Source of the DNA: Mytilus galloprovincialis
Lineage: Eukaryota; Mollusca; Bivalvia; Mytilida; Mytilidae
Assembly (NCBI RefSeq): GCF_965363235.1
Contig: NC_134849.1
Span: 20,300,863 to 20,364,862 of the forward strand
DNA: 64,000 bases
Direction of reading: 5' to 3'
Below, in pieces: positions 33,337-44,830 of the stretch. The position numbers and the translations under genes were made by a program. The notes below the pieces were generated by a model. That model was not told the DNA's origin, made no database searches, and saw only the letters and a program-made list of their open reading frames with translations. Position 1 is the stretch's first letter. Each line of letters begins with the position of its first letter.

Positions 33337-35832
33337 ATGAACGTTCTAAGGATATTCTACTTAGTGTTGTTTTTCCTCATAAATAAAAGTCTATCTTCAA
33401 AGTGTAGAACAACTAGAACCGGAAATGATGTTTTTACTGATTGTCATGGAAGGGGTTTCCGGTATGTGCCTAGAAATGTTCCTAACGATACGACATGTTT
33501 AGACTTGTCTGACAATGAGTTGTCCGTTATATCTAACTTTGCGTTTTTCAGACTTAAATATGTTTCTAGTTTGAAGTTATCATCGGCTCAGATATCAGTT
33601 ATCGAGTCAAAAGCGTTTTCTGGATTAGTTAAACTGACTTCTTTGGACCTGCGCAATAACACTCTTGATATCCATTCTTTACTGGAAAATGTTTTTAATT
33701 CATTACCTTTTTTAAAAATTTTAGATTTATCACAGAATAACTTCCACCAATACCCTGAGAAAGTTTTAGAAAACTTATCAGACTTAGAGAGATTATCAAT
33801 CAATGGTATAAACGAACAAACTTTTGGAAACGGATTTCGTTCTCTAAGTAAATTAACATATCTGAATTTTCATCCTTGTTCGATAACTCGAATAGACAAT
33901 ACAACATTTGATGTTTTTAAGAAAATACAATTGACGGAACTGATTTTGAATTGTAAGATAAGGTACGTGGAACCAGGCGCTCTCAATTCATTTCAGTCAA
34001 TAGAAAGACTCGATATTTCAAGGAACTTTAATAATGTGCGGATATCGTACCTGCTGCAAATACTTAACGGTCTTATGGACAGGAATGTAACATCAATAGA
34101 CTTTAGCAACAATTTCAGAACTATCCCAGCAGCTGACGTACTATTGGCGTCACAGTTTGCAATGATTGGTGCAGTCTGTGTGAAAGAAGTCGATTTGAGT
34201 CATAACCGTATTATATCGATACAGTCAGGCGGAATAAATCTAATGAAACATAAAAATTGCTTAGAAAAACTTATTCTCAAAGAGAATAGTATATGGGGTG
34301 ACCGTAGCCTTGCCATAGAAATGGTTAAACTGGTTAACCTTCGTTGGTTAGATATATCAAATCAGGCAACGTTACACGTCAAAAACAAAACTAACAAAAA
34401 CAAAACCGATGTGCGTCGTCTAGATAAGACAGATACAAACTATTTCTCTGACAGATTAACGTTTGTATTCCAACTCCCACATAATCTGCAATATATCGAC
34501 GCATCATATTTTGGCGAAAGAAATACTCGTCTAAATAATATAAATTTCACAAATGCTGGTAAATTAGATTTCTTAAATCTAGCTGGTAATAAATTCAAAG
34601 ATTGTCTTGGACATTTCCATGGACTGTCACATTTACAAACACTGGACATATCGGATTTTAATTGTAGTGATCTTGATCTAAAGATGATCAGTTTTATGCC
34701 ATACCTCAAAACACTAATTAGCAGAAGAACACATTTAAATGTAGGATTACAAAATGATGTAAATGGTGATTTTTTAAAACAGTTATTTGGGCTAAAACAG
34801 ATTGATTTCTCAGAAAATGAGTTTGTTACGTTTAATAAACACATGTTTGTATCGCAATACCGTTCCCTCATTTCACTGGATTTGTCAAAAAACAAATTTT
34901 CAAAATTTCCAATTCAAATCAGCAAATTTTCAACTTTAAAGAAATTAAGTCTCGTTCAAAATCGAATTGTTTTTCTGCTGAAATCTGATATGAATCAACT
35001 GGAGAACTACCAACGTGATAAACATATCAACTTTGAGCTCCTTTTGAATGACAATAGTTTCGTTTGCAATTGTGATTCGATCGATTTTGTGAAATGGCTC
35101 CAGGAAACAAAAGTGACACTAGATAACAACCGGAATTACTCGTGTATGTATATTGATAACAGCAAGAAAACAACAGTTTATGCATACACGCATCTTGACT
35201 TCATTGAGAGTAAATGCCTCAGTAAGATATGGCTTATTATTACAATAATTCTTGTGGTGGTTTTTCTTCTACTTTTCACAGCAAGTTCCTTAGTCTACAA
35301 ATATAGAATAACTGTACATTTTTGGTACCTACATATCCGCCGGAAGTATCGCCATTACACAGCACTGGAAGGAGATTCTAAAGAGTACAAGTATAATGCA
35401 TTCGTTGCTTATTGTAATGAAGATGAAGAATGGGTTTGTGGGTCTCTCGTTAATTATTTGGAAAAGACAAATGGTTTGGCATTATGTTTACACGATAGAG
35501 ATTTTGCAGCTGGGAAGCTCATTATGGATAATATCATAGACGCCATTTTCGAAAGCAAAAAAGTTGTCCTTGTTATCAGTGAAGAATTTCTAAAAAGTTC
35601 ATGGTGCGAGTTCGAACTTGATATGGCGAGAATGAAAATGTTTCAAGACAACAGAGATATGTTGGTCGTTGTCTTGTTGAACAAACTTTCTCCTTCACAA
35701 ATGCCAATTTCCTTACAGAGAATTTGGAACAAAGTGACATGCCTAGAATTTGATGAAATAATCTGTACAAATCAAAATGGCAATTTTGAACATTTATTCT
35801 GGAAAAGATTATATGAGGCAGTCGTGATGTAA
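33337..35832 (+). CDS. Toll-like receptor, copy 1 (831 aa)
   Basis: Single-exon membrane receptor of innate immunity. Residues 1 to about 22 are a signal peptide, followed by a cysteine cap (C23, C36). Leucine-rich repeats run from about 55 to 565, then one C-terminal cap with CNC at 577-579 ending at C627. Membrane segment about 631-654, TIR domain about 684-830. TIR box 1 is YNAFVAYC, box 2 HDRDFAAG (719-726), then SSWCEFELD, and box 3 FW at 821-822. One cysteine cluster next to the membrane marks a single-cluster (vertebrate-like) TLR. Known role of the family: ligand binding outside, then TIR-adaptor (MyD88-type) signalling to NF-kB; ligand not predictable. Ala replaces the usual BB-loop Pro at 725. 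The first Met, which starts the signal peptide, is chosen as start. It is the most divergent of the three copies and has one more residue than the other two. Confidence 0.96.
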   Translation: MNVLRIFYLVLFFLINKSLSSKCRTTRTGNDVFTDCHGRGFRYVPRNVPNDTTCLDLSDNELSVISNFAFFRLKYVSSLKLSSAQISVIESKAFSGLVKLTSLDLRNNTLDIHSLLENVFNSLPFLKILDLSQNNFHQYPEKVLENLSDLERLSINGINEQTFGNGFRSLSKLTYLNFHPCSITRIDNTTFDVFKKIQLTELILNCKIRYVEPGALNSFQSIERLDISRNFNNVRISYLLQILNGLMDRNVTSIDFSNNFRTIPAADVLLASQFAMIGAVCVKEVDLSHNRIISIQSGGINLMKHKNCLEKLILKENSIWGDRSLAIEMVKLVNLRWLDISNQATLHVKNKTNKNKTDVRRLDKTDTNYFSDRLTFVFQLPHNLQYIDASYFGERNTRLNNINFTNAGKLDFLNLAGNKFKDCLGHFHGLSHLQTLDISDFNCSDLDLKMISFMPYLKTLISRRTHLNVGLQNDVNGDFLKQLFGLKQIDFSENEFVTFNKHMFVSQYRSLISLDLSKNKFSKFPIQISKFSTLKKLSLVQNRIVFLLKSDMNQLENYQRDKHINFELLLNDNSFVCNCDSIDFVKWLQETKVTLDNNRNYSCMYIDNSKKTTVYAYTHLDFIESKCLSKIWLIITIILVVVFLLLFTASSLVYKYRITVHFWYLHIRRKYRHYTALEGDSKEYKYNAFVAYCNEDEEWVCGSLVNYLEKTNGLALCLHDRDFAAGKLIMDNIIDAIFESKKVVLVISEEFLKSSWCEFELDMARMKMFQDNRDMLVVVLLNKLSPSQMPISLQRIWNKVTCLEFDEIICTNQNGNFEHLFWKRLYEAVVM

Positions 35833-35884
35833 ATTGAAATTTAGAAGTTGATCAATAATGCTTATCACACACAAAAACAAAAAT

Positions 35885-36155
35885 AGTACAAGGGTGCCCT
35901 TCTCGCACTATTATTTTCTTTTTTCAGTGGACCTTGAAATTGGGGTCAAATTTCTTATTTTGGTATTAAAATCTTATCATGGGGATCATACGTACTAAGT
36001 TTCAAGTTGATTGGAGTTCAACTACATCAAACAATACCTTGACCAAAATCTTTAACCTGAAGCGGGACAGACAGATGACGGATGAACGGACTAACGGACG
36101 AACGGACCAGAAAACAGAATGACCTTCTACTATCGTAGGTGGGGCATAAAAAACA
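35885..36155 (-). repeat. Inverted single-unit copy of the 15.0-kb repeat family, 3' of receptor 1
   Basis: On the minus strand it reads 'ggtggggcat'-type end, a CGTCCGTT-like tract, 'caggttaaagattttggt' and 'ccaatcaacttgaaactta'. It starts about 50 bases after the stop of receptor 1 and replaces the 3' sequence that receptors 2 and 3 share. The nearest AATAAA for receptor 1 is therefore beyond it, at about 36203. Confidence 0.85.
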
Positions 36156-36159
36156 ACAC

Positions 36160-37029
36160 TTGAGATGTATTGCATTCCAAAAGCAATCAATAGAAAATTA
36201 TCAATAAAGCATATAAAGTTATAAATCACACTGAAAAATGTCGATATTAATGTATCGTGATCTCGATGTAATTTATTCTTTGTTAAATTTATTTGTAAAT
36301 ATATATACAATATATAATATGCTTTATTTGAAAACACTGCGTCACACTCCAATCTGAAACAAGAGGTGAATGCCTACAAAAACAATCACATTCAACTATA
36401 TAAAGAAATAAAACAATGGAATATTCTATCAATTATAAATTAAACAGTTTCGTAGAGAAAATGTAGGAGTGACACACGGCGTTCCGATCCTTAACATCAT
36501 GTGAACGTTTCATTTCCGGAATAAACTTAAAATAGCAATCGGCAATCCTCGGATGACTCCGTTGAGGTACGGAATCGGCCGAGTTGTGACGAATTCTTTA
36601 AACAACTTTATAAAACAAGTGAGGACACAGATACATAACTTGATACAACATAAGAAATAAAAAGTAAATTTCATTTGTTTTCAAGAATATGGTGCATTTT
36701 GTTTATAAAATCAATGACATATATGTTGAAGTATATCCAGGAACATATATTGTGACGTAATATATAATGTTCCCATGTATAACTAACCAAAATGTTCAGC
36801 CATATTACCTTAATGTGTATCATTATGGAGATATGTGTTGTCTGTTTTAAATAGGTCGATTCAGAATCAAAAGGACTATGGGTAATTCAATTATTATCAT
36901 CCCAAAATGAAAATAACATCACGTTATTGGTTGTGTTTCAATTGTTAAGGACGTTTATAACAAAAAGTGACGCTTTGAAAATATTCAGCAAAAAGCTATT
37001 AAAAGAAGTCAGTAGAAATAAGTAGATAT
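36160..37029. other. Intergenic stretch with a CpG-rich block shared in inverse with units 2 and 3
   Basis: At 36538-36592 the words 'cggaatcggccgagttgtga' and 'tcggatgactccg' are the inverse of sequence at about 41690-41752 and 51672-51735. No gene seen. Confidence 0.5.
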
Positions 37030-37220
37030 TGTATGTGTTCCAATGTGACAACTCTCCATCCAATTCGAGATGTGTAAAAAGTAAACAATTCGTTATCAGC
37101 CGTAGTACGGTCTTCAACACGGAGCCTTGGTTTACCTCAAACAGCAAGCTTTAAGGGCCCCCAAAATGACAGGTCTAAAACAATTCAAACAGAAAAATCA
37201 ATGTTCTAATTTATATATAG
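37030..37220 (+). repeat. Interspersed repeat, 'caatgtgacaactctcc' member
   Basis: Contains 'gacaactctccatccaa', 'tacggtcttcaacacgg' and 'aaacagcaagcttta', as in the 26.2, 45.8 and 55.7 kb copies. Confidence 0.75.
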
Positions 37221-37915
37221 ATAACCAGTGCGTGAACCGGTGACAAAATATTATCGCCCCTGTAAACAGTGGGCTCTTCTGACTAGAGGTAATCGGTAAA
37301 GAACAGCGGAAAATGGTGTACATTGTTTACGAGCTTGAAATGAGCTAACACAGACGAACTGAGACGTGTCAACGTAATGTGAATATGATAATGCACCAGG
37401 TAAATTATTAATTGTTAAGTTTATCACATCATCGTATCTTCATATGATAGGTAAATAAGTGAATTTTCGATTTTAAGTGTCGTCAGGGTTCAAACCTGGA
37501 ATCATGCCAACCTTTCATTATTTTTTTTTAATACTAACCTATAGTCGGAACATCTTGATTTTCTCCCAATTTGTAAAGTTAATTATGCTGCTTGACATAT
37601 ATTTTTTTTGGGAAAAAAAATTGATATGCAGTCAAATGTGGCAGTTTTTAATATTTGTTGCTATGTGAAATAAAGGGAAGTAAATTAAAGTAAAAGAAGG
37701 CGCGCTTTTTCAAATAGTAAACAATTTAATTCAGATGCATAGTATTTTGTCAAATGATAAAGAATATCGTAGAAACTTGCTAGAAATTCATCTAATTTAT
37801 AAAAGATGTACAACATGACATACTGAAATCTGAAAAGGGGTAAAACCACCATACCTTGAACAAATTCAGTTAAAAAAAGGGGGGGGGGTAAAATGCTACG
37901 AAATTTAGATTTTAT

Positions 37916-38245
37916 TTATTTTTTGTCGACAGCCAAAAGATGATTTGACATGTAACTAACTACTTTTTCAATTTCATTGTAAAGTAAAATTGGCTTTTTT
38001 TTGGGTCTTTGTTTATTGTGGTCTGATGTTTTCAGGTTCTCTTTGGATTGCCAAATAATATTATAATCATCTAATTGAATGTTCAAATTATTTTGCAGCG
38101 ATGGTGTGTATGGAAGGAAGACTGTTATAAAACCCAACAGTTCCGGATGGCCCTTTAAATAATTGCTTAACATCAATAGCGATGTAAGATTCAAGTGTTT
38201 GATATAGCACAAGTTTAGCCAGGTTTTCCTTGTAATTGTGGCAGA
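37916..38245 (-). CDS. Candidate terminal exon of an unrecognised minus-strand gene
   Basis: A minus-strand frame is open from about 38265 to a TAA at 37916-37918, about 110 codons, long for this AT content. It reads, in part, NYLKGHPELLGFITVFLPYT, then a Lys-rich segment RPKKKP and a C-terminus ending LLAVDKK. An AATAAA overlaps the stop region. An acceptor-like site (pyrimidines then ACAAG near 38230) could open it as an exon; the first in-frame ATG lies well inside. I do not recognise the protein. It may be a real last exon or a decayed fragment of a repeat. Confidence 0.28.
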   Translation of the reverse strand, partial: SATITRKTWLNLCYIKHLNLTSLLMLSNYLKGHPELLGFITVFLPYTPSLQNNLNIQLDDYNIIWQSKENLKTSDHNKQRPKKKPILLYNEIEKVVSYMSNHLLAVDKK

Positions 38246-39719
38246 AAAACCACTAGACTAGTGTCATGCATTGAAAGGATATCAAACTGATATTTTATGG
38301 AATGATTCTCGTACATATAAAATCATATGCATAGGAATGTGGAGCTAGTGTCTTTCATGCAGCAATTTTTAATTTCCAATATAAACTCTGAAAAGACAAT
38401 AGAAATGTGTACCAATGAGAAACATTCTTTGTGAATAAAATCATTCCAAAACTTAAATGTGTCATTAGTGTTGCATTATTTATCAGTAGAGAGAATCAGA
38501 TTCAAGTAAGATTGTCCAACTGATGGTTTTTGTTTGTAATCGTTTTTGTAAATCTTAGTTGTTTTGACAATCCGGGATGTGCATGTTGCCCGGCTGACCC
38601 TTTCAGTGTGAGACAATATTTTGTTTATGATAAACAAAATCACTGATTCAAGACTGGAGCGGACCCCTTTTAGGCAGTTAGTGCGAATCCTTTAGGTTTA
38701 AACCATTACATGCAATACGGGGGGAGGGGGAAGATTTTTTTTACCGCGTCAAACATTTTTCCTAATTATAATACATTGAGATCTAATATATACTTTGCTA
38801 TATGTTGTGTGTATATTAAAGTATTGCCAACAAAATTCATCAAATTTGGGATCATAATATTGTTTAAGAAAACCCTTACCCCCTGTACATCATAAAAGTT
38901 CATAATCTTCTGTAGCACACGTGCATGGTTAATTCGGATCACATATTTTCTATTCCGATGTTATAAGAATTCGAAGGTTCATATCATTTACAATATCATT
39001 CAAAAAATTTCTGTGATTTTTTTTTACTATCAACGTTGAACCTCGAGGTTACATTGTAGTAAAAAAAAAATCCAATAAAAACGTTGAATGTAAATGATAT
39101 GCACCTTTAAATCTTATATTGTAGGACTCATGTTGTTCAAACATAATGTGTTGATCAATTATGTTATGATGATTTTGATAAACTTCACATTAGGTAATCT
39201 TTCACGTATATTGATTACATTATATCGAGTTGTCCCAACGATATACTTGTCGGTGTGCTCGATCATACATCATTCATATAGACAAAATGACACAACTTTG
39301 AAAAATTCTTGTGACGAAACTACATTTCGGAACACGTTAAAAATTGGATACCCAGAAAGCTACATTATTAAGGTTTGATATATATTTTTTTCAAAAAAAA
39401 AACAAAAATATGCAGTCAAATCTGGCAGTTTTTTACACACCCCTATGTTGAACAATAGGTTGTTCAATTAACAGCATGTTTGGCAATTAAAAAATCATAT
39501 ATTAACACATTCAGCTTTAACATATACTTTATTTATAGTGGTTGTATAAAAGTTATATAATGGTTTTGTGTTTTAAGAGATATTCATCCCTATGCATATC
39601 GGGTTTTATGCGTAAATTGTCTCTCCTGTTCTTAGACCTTTTCTATCTCTTTCATAAGAAGAGTGACTTTTCTATTGTTCTAGTGTCACTGGAAATCCCA
39701 CTGTAACAACGAGAAACAC
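38246..39719. other. Intergenic stretch with one inverted repeat
   Basis: No gene supported. An inverted repeat lies at about 38955-39125: 'ttcatatcatttaca' on the left against 'tgtaaatgatatgcacc' on the right, with 'cgttgaacctcgagg' near the centre. Confidence 0.5.
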
Positions 39720-39965
39720 ATATTAACCACATCAACAAACTACAGGTTTCTGACTGAAAACAGGTGCAAACAAATGCAGCAGGTTTAAACATTTTAATAG
39801 GCTCATACCTTCACTCTAACCTAAAGTAGTAGTGTATCATTACAACATAGAAAGACAAACTTTAAAATATCAATTAAAATGCATATCAACTCAATCAAAT
39901 GAACATTAACAAAAAAAGAAAGCATTGACGGAACGAATAAATTGGACATATGACACAATATACAT
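39720..39965 (+). repeat. Interspersed repeat, 'caggtgcaaacaaatgc' segment
   Basis: 'acaggtgcaaacaaatgcag' also occurs at about 46110 and 55975 next to other parts of the same family. Non-coding. Confidence 0.6.
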
Positions 39966-40316
39966 ACAATATTATTATGACAAAGGCATACATAACTACT
40001 TGAAATAAGTTTATATATATTTAGAACTCTGATTCGTGAAGGTCACGCTGAAGCCATTTTTTTACGCTAAAGAGTGTTGGTTAACACGATGAAGGGTGAA
40101 TATATGACGCTTTCTTGTTAATAACTACGCTGAAGTGCGTTGGTATTTACACTGTAGAGTGGTATTGACCTTGATTGTTATGGGTCCAATTAATGATTTT
40201 TAAATAGTTTACAATTTCGATAGTTTGGTGAGTGCAGAAGTACTGTGTCTCTAATCTGAAATGTTGATAATGCCGTCTTCTTGTCATAATATTGCTGCTG
40301 ACTTTGTGCTTTCTTG
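39966..40316. other. Spacer before the tandem units, nothing recognised
   Basis: No gene or repeat structure supported. The boundary of unit 2 follows at about 40317. Confidence 0.4.
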
Positions 40317-40324
40317 TTGTTTTC

Positions 40325-41150
40325 TGTAGCTATTTCCTTTGCAATTTTCAAATTGTCAAGGTTCCCTTGAACGTGACTTGATTAGTCCTTGTTTGAATTT
40401 TCGGCTGGAATTAAGCTTACATTTATTGATATGTCCATCTCTTTTCCAAATAGCAAGTAGAAGGGAGAAAAATGTGATGTTGCTGACAGACTCTTTTGGA
40501 ATGCCATTAGACTCCTGACAATAGCTGTGAAATAATACTTATGTTGCATGGCAAGTAAGTTTTATCATCGACCAAGTGTCATATTTCATGGTATGCTGTC
40601 ATTAGATAAGATAACAGACTACGAGGTAGGCGAGTTATGTATTAAAACGATCTTTTTTTTGTTTAACTTTTTTTGTTTTGTAAATGTTCTTCAAAGTTTT
40701 AACTGAATACTATAATATCATCAACATACACTAATACAATTTGATAATTTAACCCGTTAAGTACTTGTGGAAGAAGGTGTTGGAAACTTGCTGGTGCTGA
40801 AGCTATTCCGAATGTCATTCTTGTCCACTGGTTGACTCCTTCTGGTTTTTACAAATACGCTTTATGAGCTGTATCGGGAACCATGCCAATACCCATTCAT
40901 TCTATCGAAAGTACTTTAGATACCTAATGAGTCGACGTCCTAGAGGCGTGGTACATGCGGTAAAAGAAAAAAACTATGGTGAAGATACATTATCTGGCAG
41001 GCGATAATAACAACAAAAGCATTAATGTCCTCCTTTCTTCTTGCAAATTATCACTGGTGATGCACAATCTCTGTTAGATTCTTTGATGATACCATGATGT
41101 AGCATCTCATCTATCTGTTTGTTCATGTCTTCTTATTAGAGTGTTGATAA
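40325..41150 (-). mobile_element. Fossil Ty3/gypsy-type LTR retroelement pieces (unit 2)
   Basis: Minus-strand sequence resembles the C-terminal integrase region (about 40380-40600) and part of reverse transcriptase (about 40780-41130), in the order expected for the family, with the part between them missing. Neither LTR is recognised. It is broken in several places and long dead. The same piece lies in unit 3, so it predates the duplication. Confidence 0.7.
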
Positions 41151-42349
41151 ATAAACAGGGATTTTGAATGGTTACGTCATGGACAGATAAAGAAGACATG
41201 ACTTGTGCAATGCCAAAAATAAATGTATCGACAGGGAGTAGGACAGTTAGGAGTTTACTTCTTTAAAGATAAAAATGAACGTTTGTGTGTCTCGATACAT
41301 CCCATTTGAAAAGAATACAAATCTAAATGTTACGTAGACCAACCGTTTGACGTTCTATCTAGTATACTGTATTTTCAGGTAAAAATATTTAAAAAAAAAT
41401 CATTAAAGGGTAAAAACTATTAAAAAAAAATGACTGAAGATTTCGGCCATTTTGCCTTTTTTGTAGAATTGGTCTTGCTGCTCATTTGTACTGTTTAAAG
41501 TTTCTCAACCTTTAAATTTTCAGGATAAAAGCCAAACATAACCTATAAACTTTTATTTTATCTCGTCTGCTTTCCTTTATTTTCTGCTCCATAATTCTAT
41601 ATTCTAAAGATCCAACAAACTAGAGACTGAAATAGAACCTGTGTCAAAACCTGTATCTTCATCATCATTACAGAGGTTTAACTCACATTCGTCATAACTC
41701 GGCCGATTCCGTAAGGAGAGTAGCGGAGTCACCCGAGAATTGCCGATTGGGTGTACTCTATTTTTGAGTTAACTAACACTTTCAGTTTCAGTCATTTGAA
41801 ATATTTTTAGATTTTATCCTGCTGATATTATTCCCATTTTTACAGTCTCTTTAAAAGGTTTCAGGACATTATCCAAAAAATCCATAAGCATGTCATTAAA
41901 ATGCAAACACACTAATCGACTGAAGGTTTTGGTCATTTGACTGATTTGTAGATCTTGTTTTGCTTATTTGTGCTATTTATAGTTTTTATTTATCTCTTAC
42001 ATTTTCTAAGATAATACTAGTAACCAAATATATGGGGTAGGAAAATCGTCATCAAGGGGCAATAAATCAATTAACAAATCGACTAAAGATTTCGGCCATT
42101 TGGATTCTTTTAGAACATGTCTTGCTAATCGTTTGTGCTATTTCAAAAAGTTTCTATTAGTCATTTTCAGGTTTTTCAAGATAACAGGCAAATCTAGGGG
42201 GAATAGGAAAATAATAATTAAAGGGCAAATACCTCAATAAGGAGTTGAATAACATTTAGAATACTGATTCATTTGTAAACATTTTCATGCGGATCTTTTT
42301 AATTTAAAAGTTTAGATCTATCTTTTATAGATGTTATGATATAAAGTAA
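41150..42349. other. Non-coding part of unit 2, includes a CpG-rich block
   Basis: No gene supported. At about 41690-41752, 'cataactcggccgattccgt' and 'cggagtcacccgagaattgc' form a GC-rich island in AT-rich DNA, matched in unit 3 and, inverted, near 36.54 kb. The stretch from about 41380 has 'gatttcggccattt' twice. Confidence 0.5.
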
Positions 42350-43540
42350 CTAGACGCTCACTTCGGTTCATGTGCATATTTAAAAAGGGAACACATTATA
42401 GACAAAAAAGAAATTCATGACAAAATTCTCTGTTTTATGGGGATGATGACATTTTTGTAAATCTGAACATTATTGCTATTTACAATCATTTCTATGTATA
42501 ATGTCTTTAGCCCAGTAGTTTTGGAGAAAAAGGTTTGATGAGAAATTGTGAAAAATTGACTTTAAAGGGCAGTAACATTTTAAGGGGTCAATTGAAAGTT
42601 TTGATCATGTAGATTTATTTGTAGATCTTACTTTGCTTAATAATTTTGCTCATTAGAGTATATCTCTACCTATTATAATATTCAAGATAATAACGAAAAA
42701 CTTCAAAATGTCCCTAAACTTACAAATATTCATGAGCAGCAACCCAACAAGCGGTTTTCTGAAAATGTAAATTCATATAGATCTTCATCAAATAAACGTT
42801 TGACACCATGCCAGATTTGCGCTAAATGCTTTTGTTTCAGAGATATAATCCAAAAACTGCATTTTATCCCATGTTCTATTGTTAGCCATGTTGGCCATCT
42901 TGGTTAATGACCGGTTCGTTGGATACGTTTTTACGCAAGATATCATAAGGATGATTCAGGCCATTTTGGTTTTATTTGGCCCAGTAGTTTCAGAGGTGAA
43001 GACTTTTATAAAGATTAAGAAAATTTAAGAAAAATTGTGAAAAATGTACATTAAAGAGCAATAACTCTTTATGAGGTCAATACACAATTTTGGTTATGTT
43101 GATTTATTTGTAGATCTCACTGTGCTACCAATTCAGCTGTTTACAGTTTATCTCTATCTATTGTAATATTTAAGATAATAACCAAAAACTTCAAAATTTC
43201 GTTAAAATTACAAAGTCATGGGCAGCAACCCAACAAAGGGTTGTCTGATGCGTCTGAAAATTTCAGGGCAACTATAGATGTTGACCTAATGAACAAATTC
43301 ACTCCATGTCAGATTTGCTCTAAATGCTTTAGTTTCGGAGATATAGGTCAAAAACTGCAAGTTATTTTTCCGCCATGACGGCCATCTTAGTGGATGAGCG
43401 GGGTCATCGGATACATTTTTCAAACTAGATACCAGAAGCATGATTTAAGCTTAGTTTTATTTGGCCCAGTAGTTTCAGATAAGTGTTAAAGTTAATGGAC
43501 GAAATTCTCACTTGGCGCTTTATACCAGGTGACTTAAAAC
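42350..43540 (+). repeat. Dispersed repeat (GCTCACTT...CCAGGTGA type), unit 2 copy
   Basis: Starts 'ctagacgctcacttcggt', carries repeated modules with 'atttgtagatcttac', 'cagcaacccaacaa', 'ggccatcttggtt' and 'ggcccagtagttt', and ends 'cacttggcgctt' with 'ccaggtgactt'. Copies are at 52328-53406 and 61328-63316. Non-coding. Confidence 0.82.
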
Positions 43541-43702
43541 GGAAAATTAGGTAAAAATCGTCATTAATTGCAATAGTTAAAATAAGGAACTAACAGAACT
43601 GAAATAAGATATATTCGTAAGAAATGTCATTATTTGGCGGCAAGGACTTATTCCGTACAATAATTTAAGAAAATCAAAAATAGAAGAAGAACTTCATTTA
43701 CA

Positions 43703-43955
43703 GCCGATTGCATTGAGCGTGTAAGTAACGGTAATATATTTGGTTAGCTTTGATTGCTAGCTGAACCGCAAAGTTATTGTAAGGTAAACTTTCCTTCTTT
43801 AAGAGTAGACTAATCTATCTGTCTGTAGGACTCAGCTACTTCGAAAGGAGGGTAGCATTATAGTATACTTTACCTAGTAATGACTTCACCGTTCAGCTAG
43901 CAATCAAGCTAACCAAAGATATTACCTTTACTTACACATCCAATGCATCCGATGA
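43703..43955. mobile_element. Hairpin element, about 253 bp (unit 2)
   Basis: The left arm 'ccgattgcattgagcgtgta' through 'ggttagctttgattgctagc' is the inverse of the right arm ending 'atccaatgcatccgatg'. Arms are about 68 bp with a few mismatches; the centre is about 115 bp. Copies in units 3 and 4 at 53571-53821 and 63575-63835. Confidence 0.8.
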
Positions 43956-44219
43956 TACCATATTTCTGCGAAAAACGCGTGTTATATTTCAATTTATCAG
44001 GTTAAATAATAACGTGATCTTGCATTGAGGTACTTGTTGATACCCAAGATTTATGTGATCTCAACTCGTTAGTTAAAGCAACATTCAACTACAATTGCAG
44101 TCTTTATAAAGGTATATTTTTTTTAATTCACTTTAGAATTGTAAGAAAAATATGTTTAACGATAAGTAAATGTTATTTTGAAAATGCATTCAATGCGATC
44201 CGAAAAGAAAATATTTAAG

Positions 44220-44378
44220 AAATAATTCATGGCAGCCGTAGATTTGTTTTCATTTAACCATTGGTTGGGCATTTATATTCGATTATTTCACCCTGAGTGT
44301 TAGCGAGGGGTAAAATACAAATATAAATGCCCAACCCATGGTTAAATGAAAACATATCTTCGGCTGCCATGAACTATT
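44220..44378. mobile_element. Hairpin element, 159 bp (unit 2)
   Basis: Arms run from 'aaataattcatggcagccg' and 'tttcatttaaccattggttg' inwards; the right arm ends 'ggctgccatgaactattt'. The loop holds CTGAGTGTTAGCGAGGGG. A near-identical copy is at 54087-54245. Confidence 0.85.
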
Positions 44379-44579
44379 TCGATTCTAATAGGACAAATTC
44401 GGTAATTTTGTTAACCGTGAAAGCCCTATACATACTATACTGTTTTGGTTGTTCCGTTTTACCCAATTTTTATAATATTAGTAGAGATTTTACCATGAAA
44501 AATAAATTAAAATGGACTGATTTTGTTATGTGAACTGGGGGTTTTGATGTAAAAAATTGAAATATCTGGTAGCATAAAT

Positions 44580-44830
44580 AAGTTGGTCAGAACCTTGCCA
44601 CTAATGGCATGCCACAAAACCAGGTTCAACCCACCATTTTTTTCTTAAAATGCCCATAGCCAAGTCAGGAAAATGGCCATTGTTATATTATAGTTACTTT
44701 CTGTGTGTGTTACATTTTAATGTTGTGTTTCTGTTCGTAGTTCTCTTATATTTGACACGTTTCTTTCAGTTTTAGTTTGTAACCAGGATTTGTTTTTTCT
44801 CTATCGATTTATGAATTTCGAAGTGAGGTT
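44580..44830 (-). repeat. Interspersed repeat, inverse of the 3.4 / 27.6 kb family (unit 2)
   Basis: Contains 'aaaccaggttcaacccacca' (inverse of the 'ctggtggagtaaacctggtt' words at 3490) and 'gtttgtaaccaggatttgtt'. The copy in unit 3 is at 54430-54700. Confidence 0.65.

Noticed and set aside
37475-37520. GGTTCAAACC resembling a polymerase III B box
   Set aside because: No A box at proper spacing and no tRNA-like fold; not called as a tRNA or SINE.
44327-44533. 68-codon frame conserved in unit 3 (54194-54400)
   Set aside because: The whole region is about 99% identical between units, so conservation says nothing, and the frame begins inside a hairpin element.
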